From contig NZ_JALKAP010000014.1 of NCBI RefSeq assembly GCF_023016045.1, forward strand, positions 62,001 through 126,000: DNA of 64,000 nt, given 5' to 3'. Made by a program: the position numbers and the translations under genes. Shown here piece after piece: positions 45,006 through 55,019 of the stretch. The notes beneath the pieces are model-generated. The model saw nothing but the letters and a program-made list of their open reading frames with translations, searched no databases and was not told where the DNA came from. Numbering within the stretch: the stretch's first letter is position 1; every line of letters begins with the position of its first letter. Source of the stretch: Marinobacter sp. S6332 (GTDB lineage: Bacteria > Pseudomonadota > Gammaproteobacteria > Pseudomonadales > Oleiphilaceae).

Positions 45006-45869
45006 TCATTCCAGCTCTGTCAGCTTTTGGTGAAGAGGTGATACGTTCACCCCTTTAGCTACGAACCCGGTGATGCCGGAGGGTTTGCTTTCCCAGATAA
45101 TCCGGGCTGCGGATTCTGTAGGGAAACGTCCAAATATGCAAGCCCCGGTTCCGGTTAATCTTGCAGGTCCGAATTGTGTGAGCCAATCCATGCTCTGTTT
45201 GACCTCAGGATATAGCTTTAAAACTACATCTTCACAGTCATTTCGGTACCTCGAGGCGTCTCCCTCAAAAGCGGGCGCTATTGTGATTCTCGCGGTATCC
45301 CTTGTCAACCCTTTGGCTGAAAATATCTTTCCGGTGTTGATGTTGCAGGCTGGTTTTAGCACGACAAACCAGTCTTCCGGCGGGAATGCCGGAGTTAACT
45401 TTTCGCCGATACCTTCACCGAAAGCCGCGTGGCCGCGCACAAATACGGGTACGTCGGCACCTAAAGATAAACCAATTTCTGCGAGCTCGTCGAGCCCAAG
45501 CTTGAGGCCCCAAAGATGGTTCAACCCCAGCAGTGTTGTGGCCGCATTGGAGCTGCCGCCTCCGAGCCCGCCACCCATGGGTAGACGTTTATGAATGCGA
45601 ATGCTCACACCTGGTAGTTCGTCAGGTGTTTTGTTTGCAATGGCTTTGGCGGCCCGGATGATCAAGTTGTCTTCATCGGACACCCCGGGAAGGGAGTTCT
45701 CAAGGCGAACTCCGGGCTGCGCCGGGGTTAGGCTCAGCGTAATCTCATCGCCGTAATCCAGAAGCTGAAATAGCGTCTGCAGTTCATGGTAACCGTCCGG
45801 GCGCTGACCGACGATGTGCAGGAAAAGATTTAACTTGGCTGGAGAGGGGAGAGTGATAGAGCGTGTCAT
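45006..45869 (-). CDS. ispE: 4-diphosphocytidyl-2-C-methyl-D-erythritol kinase
   Basis: IspE phosphorylates CDP-methylerythritol in the MEP isoprenoid pathway. It is a 287-residue GHMP kinase: [24 protein letters not shown] near the N-terminus has the catalytic Lys, [21 protein letters not shown] is the ATP loop, and [12 protein letters not shown] is the C-terminal GHMP motif. Its start overlaps the lolB stop by 4 bp, so the two are coupled. Confidence 0.97.
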   Translation of the reverse strand: MTRSITLPSPAKLNLFLHIVGQRPDGYHELQTLFQLLDYGDEITLSLTPAQPGVRLENSLPGVSDEDNLIIRAAKAIANKTPDELPGVSIRIHKRLPMGGGLGGGSSNAATTLLGLNHLWGLKLGLDELAEIGLSLGADVPVFVRGHAAFGEGIGEKLTPAFPPEDWFVVLKPACNINTGKIFSAKGLTRDTARITIAPAFEGDASRYRNDCEDVVLKLYPEVKQSMDWLTQFGPARLTGTGACIFGRFPTESAARIIWESKPSGITGFVAKGVNVSPLHQKLTELE

Positions 45870-46504
45870 GGATTTAGATCCTGCCAGTTGCTTACAACAA
45901 CGCGCACCCGTTTTTTCTCTTTCAGTGCGGTGATTCTGGCTGGCAGGGCCGGTGTGTTGCCTTGCAGTTCGTGCCAGCGATCATAGCGGATCTCCCAGCC
46001 GTCCTGACGGATCATCGCCAATTCGCCCCGGTCGTCAAAGAGTAGCCGGAAGTCACCCGCTGGTGCTGGCAGGCCGCGTATCCACCAGGTTAGGCTTTCT
46101 AGAGGCAGTTGCCAGCCCGTCGCCGCTTCCATCAGGGCGTCTGGATCTCCGGATCGGTAAACTTCCCCGTTGGAGAGCGTGAGCTCAATAAACCCCGGAA
46201 CACCTTTCAGCTTTGTGCTGCCCATTCCCAGAAATGAGGAAGACAAAGCCAAATCGTAGGCCTCGCCCTCTTGTGTCCAGTGGTTAATGATCGCAGTGCC
46301 ACTGTCCGAGGGCTGGCGTACGGCCAGTTTCCCCGACAGCTGCCAGTGATCAAACTGCCCGAGTTTAGCGGCGCGGTCCTGCCAATCGGCGGGCGGTTGG
46401 TCTGTCATGCCTTCCGGTAACGGCTCTAACTGGATCGTAGTACAGGCGCTTAACCCCATTATGAGCAGTACAGCGGCCCATCGGCGGATAAACGATAGCA
46501 TCAC
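45866..46504 (-). CDS. lolB: outer-membrane lipoprotein insertion protein LolB
   Basis: LolB takes lipoproteins from LolA and places them in the outer membrane; it is itself a lipoprotein. The 212-residue sequence has the lipobox LLIMGLSAC, the WQLSGKLAVRQ strand that opens the half-barrel fold, and LGMGSTKLKGVPGFIELTL, then SLTWWIRGLPAP. It overlaps the TPR gene upstream and ispE downstream by 4 bp each. Confidence 0.94.
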   Translation of the reverse strand: MMLSFIRRWAAVLLIMGLSACTTIQLEPLPEGMTDQPPADWQDRAAKLGQFDHWQLSGKLAVRQPSDSGTAIINHWTQEGEAYDLALSSSFLGMGSTKLKGVPGFIELTLSNGEVYRSGDPDALMEAATGWQLPLESLTWWIRGLPAPAGDFRLLFDDRGELAMIRQDGWEIRYDRWHELQGNTPALPARITALKEKKRVRVVVSNWQDLNP

Positions 46505-48249
46505 TGTTCACCGGTGACGGTTAGTCGCTCAATGGTTTCCAGGAGCACATCATGGTCGGGATCCTGTTCAAGGCCTTCCTCCCAGATGATTTGCGCTTGC
46601 TCTTCAGCACCGTTTACCCACAAGGCCTCTCCATAATGGGCGGCAACCTCTGGGTCGGGGAACGCGGCCCATGCTCGGGAAAGATAATCTAGTGCGGGCT
46701 GGATCTGCCCTTCCTGAAACAGAACCCACCCCATACTGTCGAGAATGGCCGGGTTTTCCGGGTCTAAAGTTAAAGCTTGTTCAATGTAGCTGCGGGCTTC
46801 GCCTAAGCGATCCGTGCGAGTAGTGAGGATGTACCCAAGGGCGTTCAGTGCAACGGCGTTTTCAGGGTTATTTTCAACGATCTGTTTGAGATCTTCTTCG
46901 GCTTTGGCTGGTTGGTCCAGATTATCGAACAGCATGGCCCGTGCGTAGCGAATCTGAAGGTTGCCCGGATAGTCTGTGATGGCGTTGGTGGCGGCTTCTA
47001 GCGCTTCGTCACGCAGGTTTTGGTCAAGCAGCAGGTTAACTTCAAGCAGCCAGAAGTTCTCGGCTTGATTGGGGTTCGCACTGCGTAGGGAGCGGATGTC
47101 TTCCAGTGCTTCGTCGAGCTTACCCTCTTTAGTTAGAAGAGCGCTGGCGCGGGCAAGGGAGGGAAAATAGTAATTGCCCTCGCTCACGCTTTGGTAATAG
47201 CCAATAGCCTGCTCTGTATTGCCAGCTTCATCCTCAATTCTGCCAAGGTAATAGCTAGCTTCGTTAGTGTGGTGACCTTGTTCGGTTAGTTGGGTAAGCT
47301 CTTCTTTGGCCAGTTCCAGTTGCTTGTTCTCCAGGGCAACCAGCGCGTGCGAGAGCCGCAAGCCAGGGTTGTCCGGGTAGCGTTGTACTAACCGGTTAAA
47401 CTCATCTTGAGCAGCCTGCAGTTCCCCTTCACTGATCAACATGCGCCCATACAAGGTGCCCATTTGACGGTTGGCCGGAAAGCGGCGTGTATTCACCATC
47501 AGGTGTTCAAGCGCTTTCGTTACCTCACCGCTCTGGTAAAGCAGGTCACCCTTCAGGATAATAGCTGGCTGAAAGTTGGGCTGATCGTTTAGCAGAGGGT
47601 TGAGTCGGCTAAGGGCCGCCTGTGGGTTGCCGGTGATTTTTAACAGCAGAGCGATGCTGTATTCCAATTCCGGCATGCGGGGGTGGCGTTCGGCCATCTC
47701 GGTGTAAAGCGCCATCAACTCTTTTTGTTGTTCCGGCGGCAGGTTTGCGGCCATGGCGGCGAGGCTGTCAAAATCTGCATCTTCGCCCTGATCCAGAATC
47801 TTTTCCATGTACCCCATAGCAGTTTCAAGCTGATTGCGCTTGACTGCCTGAATAGCAGACACCCTTAAAGCTTGCAGGTTGTTTGGGTCTACATCCAACC
47901 ATAATTCTGCCAATTGCTTCTGGGCGTTGTCGCCATTGAGCGATTGGGCAATGCGCATGGCACGTTCGATAACGTTTTTATCTCGGGATTGTTGGGCGGC
48001 TTTCAGGTAATTCACCAGAGTGACGTCGAAACGGCCCCGCTGCGCTGCAATTTCTGCTGCAAGCAGCAGATACAGTGTTTCCGGTTCAAAGTCCGCGTAC
48101 TCTATGGGGGGCGCGCTGTTGATGTCTTTGGTATCTGAAGCGGTTGTCTCATCAACATCAGACGCTTGCTCGGAACCGGTTAAACTAGCGCAGCCTGTGA
48201 GTGCGAGGCCAAACAGACAGGTAACCAAAAGCGGTGCGGATTTGTGCAT
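46501..48249 (-). CDS. TPR-repeat lipoprotein upstream of lolB
   Basis: The 582-residue product has a lipoprotein signal (CLFGLALTGCASLTG) and then a continuous array of tetratricopeptide repeats; clear ones are near PENAVALNALGYILTTRTDRLGEARSYIEQALTLDPENPAIL in residues 460-520. TPR lipoproteins in front of lolB are common in pseudomonads. They probably form protein-interaction scaffolds in the periplasm or at the inner face of the outer membrane; the partner is not known. It heads the lolB-ispE operon and is divergent from hemA. Confidence 0.88.
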   Translation of the reverse strand: MHKSAPLLVTCLFGLALTGCASLTGSEQASDVDETTASDTKDINSAPPIEYADFEPETLYLLLAAEIAAQRGRFDVTLVNYLKAAQQSRDKNVIERAMRIAQSLNGDNAQKQLAELWLDVDPNNLQALRVSAIQAVKRNQLETAMGYMEKILDQGEDADFDSLAAMAANLPPEQQKELMALYTEMAERHPRMPELEYSIALLLKITGNPQAALSRLNPLLNDQPNFQPAIILKGDLLYQSGEVTKALEHLMVNTRRFPANRQMGTLYGRMLISEGELQAAQDEFNRLVQRYPDNPGLRLSHALVALENKQLELAKEELTQLTEQGHHTNEASYYLGRIEDEAGNTEQAIGYYQSVSEGNYYFPSLARASALLTKEGKLDEALEDIRSLRSANPNQAENFWLLEVNLLLDQNLRDEALEAATNAITDYPGNLQIRYARAMLFDNLDQPAKAEEDLKQIVENNPENAVALNALGYILTTRTDRLGEARSYIEQALTLDPENPAILDSMGWVLFQEGQIQPALDYLSRAWAAFPDPEVAAHYGEALWVNGAEEQAQIIWEEGLEQDPDHDVLLETIERLTVTGEQ

Positions 48250-48497
48250 GCAACTTCCCGTGATTTATTGACTACGCACCCTGAGTAGCCCACAACCCAT
48301 CATTATTTTGAGCTGAGTCGGGCTGCGGTATGCGCCGATTCCCTATAATGGCATAAGCTCTGGTTCTTGCCCAACCTGTCCGCACTTCCCGAAGCTTAAG
48401 CGGTTATGGGTGGCAGCTAAGGGCTCTGGCCGCTAAAATGCCTGCATAATGGTGTTTATGTACTCAGTTCATCGGTAGAGGATTGTAGAACCAAGAA

Positions 48498-49787
48498 ATG
48501 GCACTGCTAACGCTGGGAATCAATCATCGCACCGCGCCTGTTGAGTTAAGGGAGCGTGTCGCGTTTACGCCTGAGCGTATGTCAGAGGCGTTTGCAGAGT
48601 TGCGGGCGGCGTCTGGCGCCAGTGAGGCTGCCATTCTTTCTACCTGCAACCGCACTGAGCTCTATCTGGCGGGCGATGACGACTGCGCACCTCTGGTCTT
48701 GCGTTGGCTGGCCGGGTTCCATGATTTGGACGCGGCCGAGCTGGAAGAAGTCCTTTATGTGCACCGAGACGCAGATGCCGTTCGCCACGTGATGCGTGTT
48801 GCGGCCGGTTTGGACTCCATGGTTTTAGGTGAGCCGCAAATTTTCGGCCAGTTAAAAGATGCGTACGCGCTGGCGCGGGAACATGGCGGCAGTGGGTCAT
48901 TCCTTTCTCGCATGTTTGAGCAAACTTTCTCCGTTGCCAAGCGAGTGCGCACCCAGACTGCCATTGGTGAGAACCCCGTGTCTGTCGCCTATGCCGCCGT
49001 GAGCATGGCGCACCGCATTTTTGCCGACATGTCGAAGAACAAGGCGTTGCTGATTGGTGCCGGTAAAACCATCGAGTTGGTTGCCCGACACCTTGCTGAT
49101 GCCGGCGTGAAGAACTTTATCGTTGCCAACCGCACGCTTGAGCGGGCTCAGGCGTTAGCAGAGTCCCGAGGCGGGAAGGGCATCCTGCTCTCCGAAATAC
49201 CGGACTATTTGGCCGACGTTGATATCATCATCTCGTCCACTGCCAGCCCTCTGCCAATTCTTGGTAAAGGTGCCGTAGAGCGCTCTTTGAAGAAACGTAA
49301 ACACCGACCCTTTTTTATGGTCGATATTGCCGTACCCAGAGATATCGAACCGGAAGTTGCCTCTTTGGCGGATGTGTACCTTTATACCGTTGACGACCTG
49401 CGCCAAGTCATCGAAGAAAATATCCGGACCCGTGAAGGCGCCGCCCGCGAAGCGGAAAACCTCATTGCCAATGGTGTGCAAGAGTTCCTTAGCCAGCTCC
49501 GGGCCTTGGACGCAGTCTCCACACTTAAACAGTTCCGGCAGCGTGCGGAAGTGCTACGCGATATAGAAACGGAAAAAGCCCTGCGCGCCCTGCGCAATGG
49601 TGGCGACCCCGAAACCGCGTTGCGCAGCTTAGCGCGAGGCCTTACAAACAAACTCCTGCACGAACCATCCATACAGGTTCGCAAGGCCACCACCGAAGGG
49701 CGCACCGAGGTGACCGAATGGCTAAGAGAGTTGCATCAGCTTGATACGTTGGACGCAGACGCGACGACCACTCCGGAAAAAATATGA
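48498..49787 (+). CDS. hemA: glutamyl-tRNA reductase
   Basis: HemA reduces glutamyl-tRNA to glutamate-1-semialdehyde, the first step of C5 haem synthesis. The 429-residue protein shows [17 protein letters not shown], the nucleophilic Cys in [31 protein letters not shown], the NADPH loop [15 protein letters not shown] and the C-terminal dimerisation helices. It overlaps prfA by 4 bp. The 248-bp gap upstream holds its promoter and that of the divergent TPR gene; I could not assign boxes with confidence. Confidence 0.97.
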   Translation: MALLTLGINHRTAPVELRERVAFTPERMSEAFAELRAASGASEAAILSTCNRTELYLAGDDDCAPLVLRWLAGFHDLDAAELEEVLYVHRDADAVRHVMRVAAGLDSMVLGEPQIFGQLKDAYALAREHGGSGSFLSRMFEQTFSVAKRVRTQTAIGENPVSVAYAAVSMAHRIFADMSKNKALLIGAGKTIELVARHLADAGVKNFIVANRTLERAQALAESRGGKGILLSEIPDYLADVDIIISSTASPLPILGKGAVERSLKKRKHRPFFMVDIAVPRDIEPEVASLADVYLYTVDDLRQVIEENIRTREGAAREAENLIANGVQEFLSQLRALDAVSTLKQFRQRAEVLRDIETEKALRALRNGGDPETALRSLARGLTNKLLHEPSIQVRKATTEGRTEVTEWLRELHQLDTLDADATTTPEKI

Positions 49788-50872
49788 AACCATCCATTCA
49801 GTCCCGCCTCGAGCAGCTTGTTGAACGCTTCGAGGAAGTGAGTGCTTTGCTCAGCGACCCCGCAACCATCGCCAAACAGGACAAGTTTCGGGAACTATCT
49901 CGGGAGTTTTCCGAAATCGAGCCTGTGGTTCAGTGCTTTCAGGCTTGGAAGCAGTCACTTGAAGATATTGAAGAGGCCAAAGAACTGGCGAAAGACGGCG
50001 ACGCGGACATGCGCGAGATGGCCGCAGAAGAACTTGAAATTGCCGAGCAAAAAACCGAAGCCTTAGATGAAGAACTGCAGCGTTTGATGCTGCCGAAAGA
50101 TCCGAACGATGGCAAAAACGTGTTTCTCGAAATTCGCGCGGGAACTGGCGGCGACGAGGCCGCCATTTTTGCCGGTGACTTGTTCCGTATGTACAGCCGT
50201 TACGCTGAAGGCAGGCGCTGGCAGATAGAAGTGCTGAGCGAGAACGAAGGCGAACACGGCGGCTACAAGGAAATTATCGCACGGGTAGCCGGAGATGCCG
50301 TGTATGGTGCACTGAAGTTCGAGTCTGGCGCGCACCGGGTACAGCGAGTGCCGGAAACCGAATCTCAAGGCCGTATTCACACATCTGCCTGCACCGTTGC
50401 CGTTATGCCTGAGGCCGATGAGGCTGAGGCTATTGAGATCAACAAAGCCGACCTGCGTGTGGACACCTTCCGATCCTCGGGCGCGGGCGGCCAGCATGTT
50501 AACAAAACCGATTCCGCCATCCGGATAACCCACCTGCCAAGCGGCATTGTGGTGGAGTGTCAGGAAGAACGTTCGCAGCATAAAAATCGTGCCAAGGCCA
50601 TGAGCTTTCTGGCATCAAGGCTGCAGAACGTCGAAACTGAGCGACAGCAAAAATCCATGGCAGAAACCCGCAAAAGCCTGGTTGGTAGTGGCGATCGCTC
50701 TGAGCGTATCCGCACTTACAACTTTCCTCAGGGCCGGGTAACGGATCATCGTATTAACCTCACGCTGTACAAGCTTGATGATGTGATTGCTGGAGATTTG
50801 GATTCCGTGGTTGTGCCGCTCCAGCAAGAGCATCAGGCGGAGCTTCTGGCTACGCTTTCTGATGACGAGTAA
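49784..50872 (+). CDS. prfA: peptide chain release factor 1
   Basis: RF1 ends translation at UAA and UAG. The 362-residue protein has the codon-recognition region [23 protein letters not shown], where the PxT tripeptide is PET instead of the common PAT/PVT, and the catalytic GGQ in [20 protein letters not shown]. It sits in the hemA-prfA-prmC order, so the methyltransferase that modifies its GGQ glutamine is encoded immediately downstream and overlaps by 11 bp. Confidence 0.97.
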   Translation: MKPSIQSRLEQLVERFEEVSALLSDPATIAKQDKFRELSREFSEIEPVVQCFQAWKQSLEDIEEAKELAKDGDADMREMAAEELEIAEQKTEALDEELQRLMLPKDPNDGKNVFLEIRAGTGGDEAAIFAGDLFRMYSRYAEGRRWQIEVLSENEGEHGGYKEIIARVAGDAVYGALKFESGAHRVQRVPETESQGRIHTSACTVAVMPEADEAEAIEINKADLRVDTFRSSGAGGQHVNKTDSAIRITHLPSGIVVECQEERSQHKNRAKAMSFLASRLQNVETERQQKSMAETRKSLVGSGDRSERIRTYNFPQGRVTDHRINLTLYKLDDVIAGDLDSVVVPLQQEHQAELLATLSDDE

Positions 50873-51728
50873 GCCCTTACCAACCTGCGAGGCACTGTTA
50901 GAACAAGCTGCGCGCCAAATCGCCAGTGACACCTCGCGGCTTGATGCCGAATTGCTTCTTGCCCATATAACCGGCCTTAGCCGCCCTGGCTTTCGGGCGA
51001 TTCCTGAGCGTGAAGTAGAAGCGCAACTAGCAACAGAATTCGAAGCACTAGTGGCGAAGCGTATTGAGGGCGTACCGATTGCCTACCTGTTAGGCCAGCA
51101 AGAGTTCTGGTCACTCCCGTTCAAAGTTAGCAAGAGCACGCTTATCCCGCGTCCGGACACCGAATGCCTTGTAGAACAGGCGTTAGAATTGCCGCTACCA
51201 AACAACGCTCGAGTTGTTGACCTTGGCACCGGAACGGGAGCCATCGCTTTGGCGCTGGCGAGCGAACGTCCCGAGTGGCAGGTCAGCGCCTGCGACCTTA
51301 TGGAAGACGCAGTAACATTGGCAAAGGAAAACGCCAGTCAGCTGAAGCTGCCCGTAGAGATTTTTCACAGCCGATGGTTTGCCGGGTTGCCCGCAGGCCG
51401 TTTCGACCTGATTGTGTCGAACCCACCGTATGTTGCGTCTGGCGATCACCATCTTGGTGAAGGCGATGTTCGATTTGAACCCGCCTCTGCACTGGTATCA
51501 GGCGCTGATGGTCTGGATGATATCCGTTTGATCGTGAATGAAGCGCCTGAATGGCTAAAGGCTGAAGGCTGGCTGCTTCTTGAGCACGGATTTGATCAAG
51601 CAAACGCTGTTCAAAAGCTACTCTCCACCCGAGGGTTTACTAAGGTGGAAAGCCGGAAAGACTATGGCGGCAACGACCGCATGACTCTGGGCCAATGGCC
51701 CCAACAAGGAGCCCTCCATGCTCACTGA
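50862..51728 (+). CDS. prmC: release factor glutamine methyltransferase
   Basis: PrmC methylates the GGQ glutamine of RF1 and RF2. The 288-residue protein has [15 protein letters not shown], the SAM-binding [16 protein letters not shown] and the catalytic NPPY in [14 protein letters not shown] use ATG 50862, which overlaps the end of prfA by 11 bp; the frame extends to 50787, but that part lies fully within prfA. Its own end overlaps moeB by 11 bp. Confidence 0.96.
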   Translation: MTSKPLPTCEALLEQAARQIASDTSRLDAELLLAHITGLSRPGFRAIPEREVEAQLATEFEALVAKRIEGVPIAYLLGQQEFWSLPFKVSKSTLIPRPDTECLVEQALELPLPNNARVVDLGTGTGAIALALASERPEWQVSACDLMEDAVTLAKENASQLKLPVEIFHSRWFAGLPAGRFDLIVSNPPYVASGDHHLGEGDVRFEPASALVSGADGLDDIRLIVNEAPEWLKAEGWLLLEHGFDQANAVQKLLSTRGFTKVESRKDYGGNDRMTLGQWPQQGALHAH

Positions 51729-52467
51729 TGAAGAACTCCTGAGATTCAGTCGCCAGATATTGATGCCGCGTTTTGATATTGCTGGCCAGCAGGCTTTGAA
51801 GAATGCGCGGGTTGTTATTACAGGCGCTGGAGGGCTGGGTTGCCCAATTGCGCTTTACTTGGGTGCGGCAGGGGTTGGCCACTTAACACTGATTGATGAT
51901 GACGTTATTGAGTTGGCTAATCTGCAGCGCCAGATAGCGTTTGAGACTGAGCAAATTGGAAAGCCTAAGGCAGAGACTTTGGCCGCCCGTGTGCGCAGTA
52001 TTAATCCGGCAGTGTCGATTTCTGTGGTGAATCGTCGTCTTGATCAGGATGGGTTTGCGCAGGAAGTGGCCGGGGCAAGCCTGGCTCTGGATGGTTCGGA
52101 TAATTTTGCTACGCGGTTTGCGCTGAATCGTGCCTGTGTGGCGGCGGGTGTTCCGCTTGTTTCCGGTGCGGCTATTCGGGGTGAGGGGCAGGTTAGTGTG
52201 TATGACAGCCGGAATCCGGACTCTCCCTGTTACCACTGTTTGTATCCTGAGCAGGGTAATGAGGATTTGACGTGTTCTGAGGCTGGGGTGATTGCGCCGT
52301 TGGTGGGGATGATTGGTTCGGTTCAGGCTATGGAGGCCATTAAGGTGCTTTCTGGCGTAGGAGCTCCGCTTGTTGGCCGGCTGCTGATTCTGGATGCGTG
52401 GGAAATGCAGTGGCGTGAAATGAAGCTCTCGAAAGATCCCGACTGCCCTGTTTGCGGCTCTCGGTAA
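51718..52467 (+). CDS. moeB: MoeB/ThiF-type adenylyltransferase
   Basis: This E1-like enzyme adenylates the C-terminal Gly of a sulfur-carrier protein (MoaD for MoeB, ThiS for ThiF). The 249-residue protein has VVITGAGGLGCPIALYLGAAGVG, IDDDVIELANLQRQI, DGSDNFATRFALN, and two zinc CxxC pairs (CYHC and CPVC). Location after prmC is typical for moeB of pseudomonad relatives. No molybdopterin gene is adjacent, so the exact partner cannot be fixed from sequence. A 30-bp inverted repeat follows the stop by 13 bp. Confidence 0.9.
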   Translation: MLTDEELLRFSRQILMPRFDIAGQQALKNARVVITGAGGLGCPIALYLGAAGVGHLTLIDDDVIELANLQRQIAFETEQIGKPKAETLAARVRSINPAVSISVVNRRLDQDGFAQEVAGASLALDGSDNFATRFALNRACVAAGVPLVSGAAIRGEGQVSVYDSRNPDSPCYHCLYPEQGNEDLTCSEAGVIAPLVGMIGSVQAMEAIKVLSGVGAPLVGRLLILDAWEMQWREMKLSKDPDCPVCGSR

Positions 52468-52480
52468 GTCGTGTCTGGCC

Positions 52481-52593
52481 GAAGCAGGCGTGGGAGGGGC
52501 TCTCCAAAACACGCTGTGAATACATCCCTGTAAGCTCGGCTCCGCCATCCATGGCTCCGCACGGTTTTGGAGAGCCCCTCCCACGCCTGCTTC
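52481..52593. repeat. 30-bp perfect inverted repeat with 53-base centre, between convergent genes
   Basis: Positions 52481-52510 are the exact reverse complement of 52564-52593. The arms begin GAAGCAGGCGTGGGAGGGGC and continue with CTCTCCAAAAC. The 53-base centre includes GTAAGCTCGGCTCCGCCATC and CATGGCTCCGC, with smaller pairings possible (GGCTCCGCCATCCATGG). It fills the 143-bp space between the convergent moeB and phrB genes. It looks like a mobile or repetitive extragenic palindrome of the sort scattered in marine gammaproteobacteria, and could also terminate both genes. I cannot see a second copy in this window. Confidence 0.88.
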
Positions 52594-52610
52594 TATATCG
52601 TGCGCCCTTC

Positions 52611-54029
52611 CTAGTCTTTTAGTGCCTGAAACTTCGCTATCGCTTCCTTTCTACTCTCCTTCAAATCAACAATAGGCCTTGGGTATCCACCCGGAATAAC
52701 ACCGCCTTTAGACGGATCGTGAATGCGCTTGTTATCCAGCTTTGCCAGCTCAGGCACCCACTTGCGAATGAACTCACCCTTCGGATCAAAACGCTCACTC
52801 TGAGTCACCGGGTTGAATACCCGGAAGTAAGGCGCAGCATCGGTGCCCGTTGATGCGCTCCACTGCCAACCGCCATTGTTGGATGCCAGAAAGCCATCCA
52901 CCAGTTTTGACATGAAATACGCCTCGCCCAGCCGCCAGTCGATAAACAGGTTTTTGGTCAGGAACATCGCTGTAACCATGCGCAAGCGGTTGTGCATCCA
53001 GCCGGTTTGGTTGAGCTGGCGCATGGCTGCGTCTACCAAAGGAATGCCGGTGTTGCCGGTTTTCCACGCCTCGAAGTGCTCGCCGGGCTCGTTCCATTGC
53101 AATGCTTCGGTTTCCGGCTTGAAGGCACGGTGCATACTCACCCTCGGGCAGTGGTACAACGTATGGATATAGAAATCCCGCCATGCGATTTCGTTTATCC
53201 ATGTCAGAAAGCCTTCTTGATTGCCGCCCATACTTTGCGCCTGCCGCGCCGCCATCAAACACTGGCGGCCGGATAGTACGCCGTTGGCTAGGTAAGGAGA
53301 AAGCTGGCTGGTGCCATCAAGAGCGGGGAAGTCTCTTTGTTCCTTGTAGGCTCCGCCGTGTTCGCTGAGAAAGCAATCAAGCTGCGAATGCGCTGCGTCT
53401 TCGCCGGTCTCTACCAATGCTGGTGGCGCATCTTCGAAGCCTTCAGGAATGCTTGTTATGCGTTCTGGCTCTATGGCTTCGCCTTGTGCTTGAGGAATCG
53501 GATAGAGAGCTGGCTGGGTCTCATCAATCCAGTTACGCCAGCGTCGTGAAAAGGGGGTGAACACGGAATAGGGCTCGCCCTGACCCGTTAGTATCTCACC
53601 TACCGGCGCGACGGTTTGGTCGCGGTACTTGCGGGTTTTTATCTCTAGTTCGTCAAAGCGATGTTTTACGGTTTTGTCGCGCTTACGCTCGTTGATGCCA
53701 TACTCTTCATTAAAGTGTAGTTGGCGAATGCCATGTTCACGGCAATGGCTTTCAAGCGCTGTGGCGCTATCACTGAAGTGTTCGGCCTCTATAAAAGACA
53801 AGGGTATGCCGAGTTTTGCCAATTCTTCGGCGAGTGCGTTTGCGTGGGCAACAACAAACTGCACTCGCGCTGGCGACCAGTCGTGCTCCTGCCATTGAGC
53901 TGGTGTGAGGATAAAACAGGCACGAACCTGTGCATGGCCCTCTGTTTCGCCGGATTCTTTGCAGGCAGCGGTAAGGGCGGGATTGTCGGCGATTCTTAGG
54001 TCGTTTCTAAACCAAACCAATTGTGTCAT
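52611..54029 (-). CDS. phrB: deoxyribodipyrimidine photolyase (class I CPD)
   Basis: Photolyase repairs cyclobutane pyrimidine dimers with blue light. The 472-residue protein has the N-terminal antenna domain LVWFRNDLRIADNPAL and FNEEYGINERKRD, and the FAD domain with WINEIAWRDFYIHTLYHCP, TGWMHNRLRMVTAMFLTKN and WQWSASTGTDAAPYFRVFNP. The Trp residues of the electron chain are in place. It is monocistronic and convergent with moeB. No LexA box is evident upstream. Confidence 0.96.
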   Translation of the reverse strand: MTQLVWFRNDLRIADNPALTAACKESGETEGHAQVRACFILTPAQWQEHDWSPARVQFVVAHANALAEELAKLGIPLSFIEAEHFSDSATALESHCREHGIRQLHFNEEYGINERKRDKTVKHRFDELEIKTRKYRDQTVAPVGEILTGQGEPYSVFTPFSRRWRNWIDETQPALYPIPQAQGEAIEPERITSIPEGFEDAPPALVETGEDAAHSQLDCFLSEHGGAYKEQRDFPALDGTSQLSPYLANGVLSGRQCLMAARQAQSMGGNQEGFLTWINEIAWRDFYIHTLYHCPRVSMHRAFKPETEALQWNEPGEHFEAWKTGNTGIPLVDAAMRQLNQTGWMHNRLRMVTAMFLTKNLFIDWRLGEAYFMSKLVDGFLASNNGGWQWSASTGTDAAPYFRVFNPVTQSERFDPKGEFIRKWVPELAKLDNKRIHDPSKGGVIPGGYPRPIVDLKESRKEAIAKFQALKD

Positions 54030-54185
54030 GGGTAATTCCGTGTCGGTTTCCGGCGTTGAATGTAAGGGTAATTACATCGCACTGTGGCAATAAAATCACA
54101 TAGTTGGATATTCGCCCGGGGTCACTGATTGGATTATAGTTGTCGCAACTTTACCAGCCGTATTCGTGGGAGATAGACAGCGTTT

Positions 54186-54995
54186 ATGGATACTGAAACC
54201 GAAAGCCGGCGTGACGGAGTTTGGGCTCAACCGTATGAGCTAGCCTCTGGTCAAACCCAGCACCACAAACTTGGGCATGTTCGGCTGTGGGTCACTCTTC
54301 TGGACCAAGAGTGGCAGGTGCGCTCCGAAACCCGAGAGCCCGAGACTGACCCAGTGGGCTGGACAGAATCCATAGGCCACCAGCTTCCGCACATAAGCGT
54401 GTCTTTGCAGCGATTTATCCGCGAGGGCAAGTCCTCAACGATAACCTTTATACCTGCGGTGGCGAACCGTCCAACGGTGATTCGGCCCTATCACCCGCTG
54501 ACTATTCCCGGCGGCACCCGATGCACCATCTATGTGGGCACGGTGGTTTGGATGAAAATCTGCGCGGGGCCTAATCAAACCCTTTTAACCGAGGTTCCCC
54601 TAGCCGTGCCTTCACTTACTTGGGTGGGCAGAAATACTATGGAAGGCGAGCTGTGTTATTCATCGTCAAGTTTTGGCCGTTTGGTGCTCGACGCATTACC
54701 CAAGCGTGCATGGCGGGCAACCACTCCGGTTACGATTATTAACCGCAGAACGGAGCCTTTGTTGTTGGAGCGCTTCAGCCTGCCCACACCTTTACTCTCG
54801 TTGCATCAGAATGAGCGCGGGCAATTATGGACACCGGGCGTGGTTGTAGAGGTTGCAACAGATATGAGTTCTGCAAGCCTGCATGTGGATGAAAGCCTGC
54901 TTACTGCGGCGGGTCAGTGCAAACAAGTGGCGCCAGCGCGGGAAAAAGCCGCGAGAGGGCGCCTGGTGCGTGCTATCGATAGGGTGTTTGGCTAA
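54186..54995 (+). CDS. DUF432-like protein, first gene of the RimK operon
   Basis: This 269-residue soluble protein has no signal or membrane segment. Its sequence, with IPGGTRCTIYVGTVVWMKI, LTEVPLAVPSLTWVGRNTMEGELCYSS and VTIINRRTEPLLLERFSLPTPLLSL, fits the DUF432 family, all-beta proteins of unknown function that occur near or fused to mechanosensitive channels. I am moderately sure of the family and cannot give a function. The gene lies 24 bp before the MscS gene and opens the operon. Position alone suggests it works with the channel. Upstream, 54030-54185 holds the shared promoter region with phrB. Confidence 0.7.
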   Translation: MDTETESRRDGVWAQPYELASGQTQHHKLGHVRLWVTLLDQEWQVRSETREPETDPVGWTESIGHQLPHISVSLQRFIREGKSSTITFIPAVANRPTVIRPYHPLTIPGGTRCTIYVGTVVWMKICAGPNQTLLTEVPLAVPSLTWVGRNTMEGELCYSSSSFGRLVLDALPKRAWRATTPVTIINRRTEPLLLERFSLPTPLLSLHQNERGQLWTPGVVVEVATDMSSASLHVDESLLTAAGQCKQVAPAREKAARGRLVRAIDRVFG

Positions 54996-55019
54996 TGCGC
55001 ATTCTACTGAGTAATCCTT

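Noticed and set aside
44860..45009. 50-residue N-terminal extension of prs
   Set aside because: It reads through tRNA-Gln (44912-44986); the GTG at 44859 with AAGGATG gives the normal protein.
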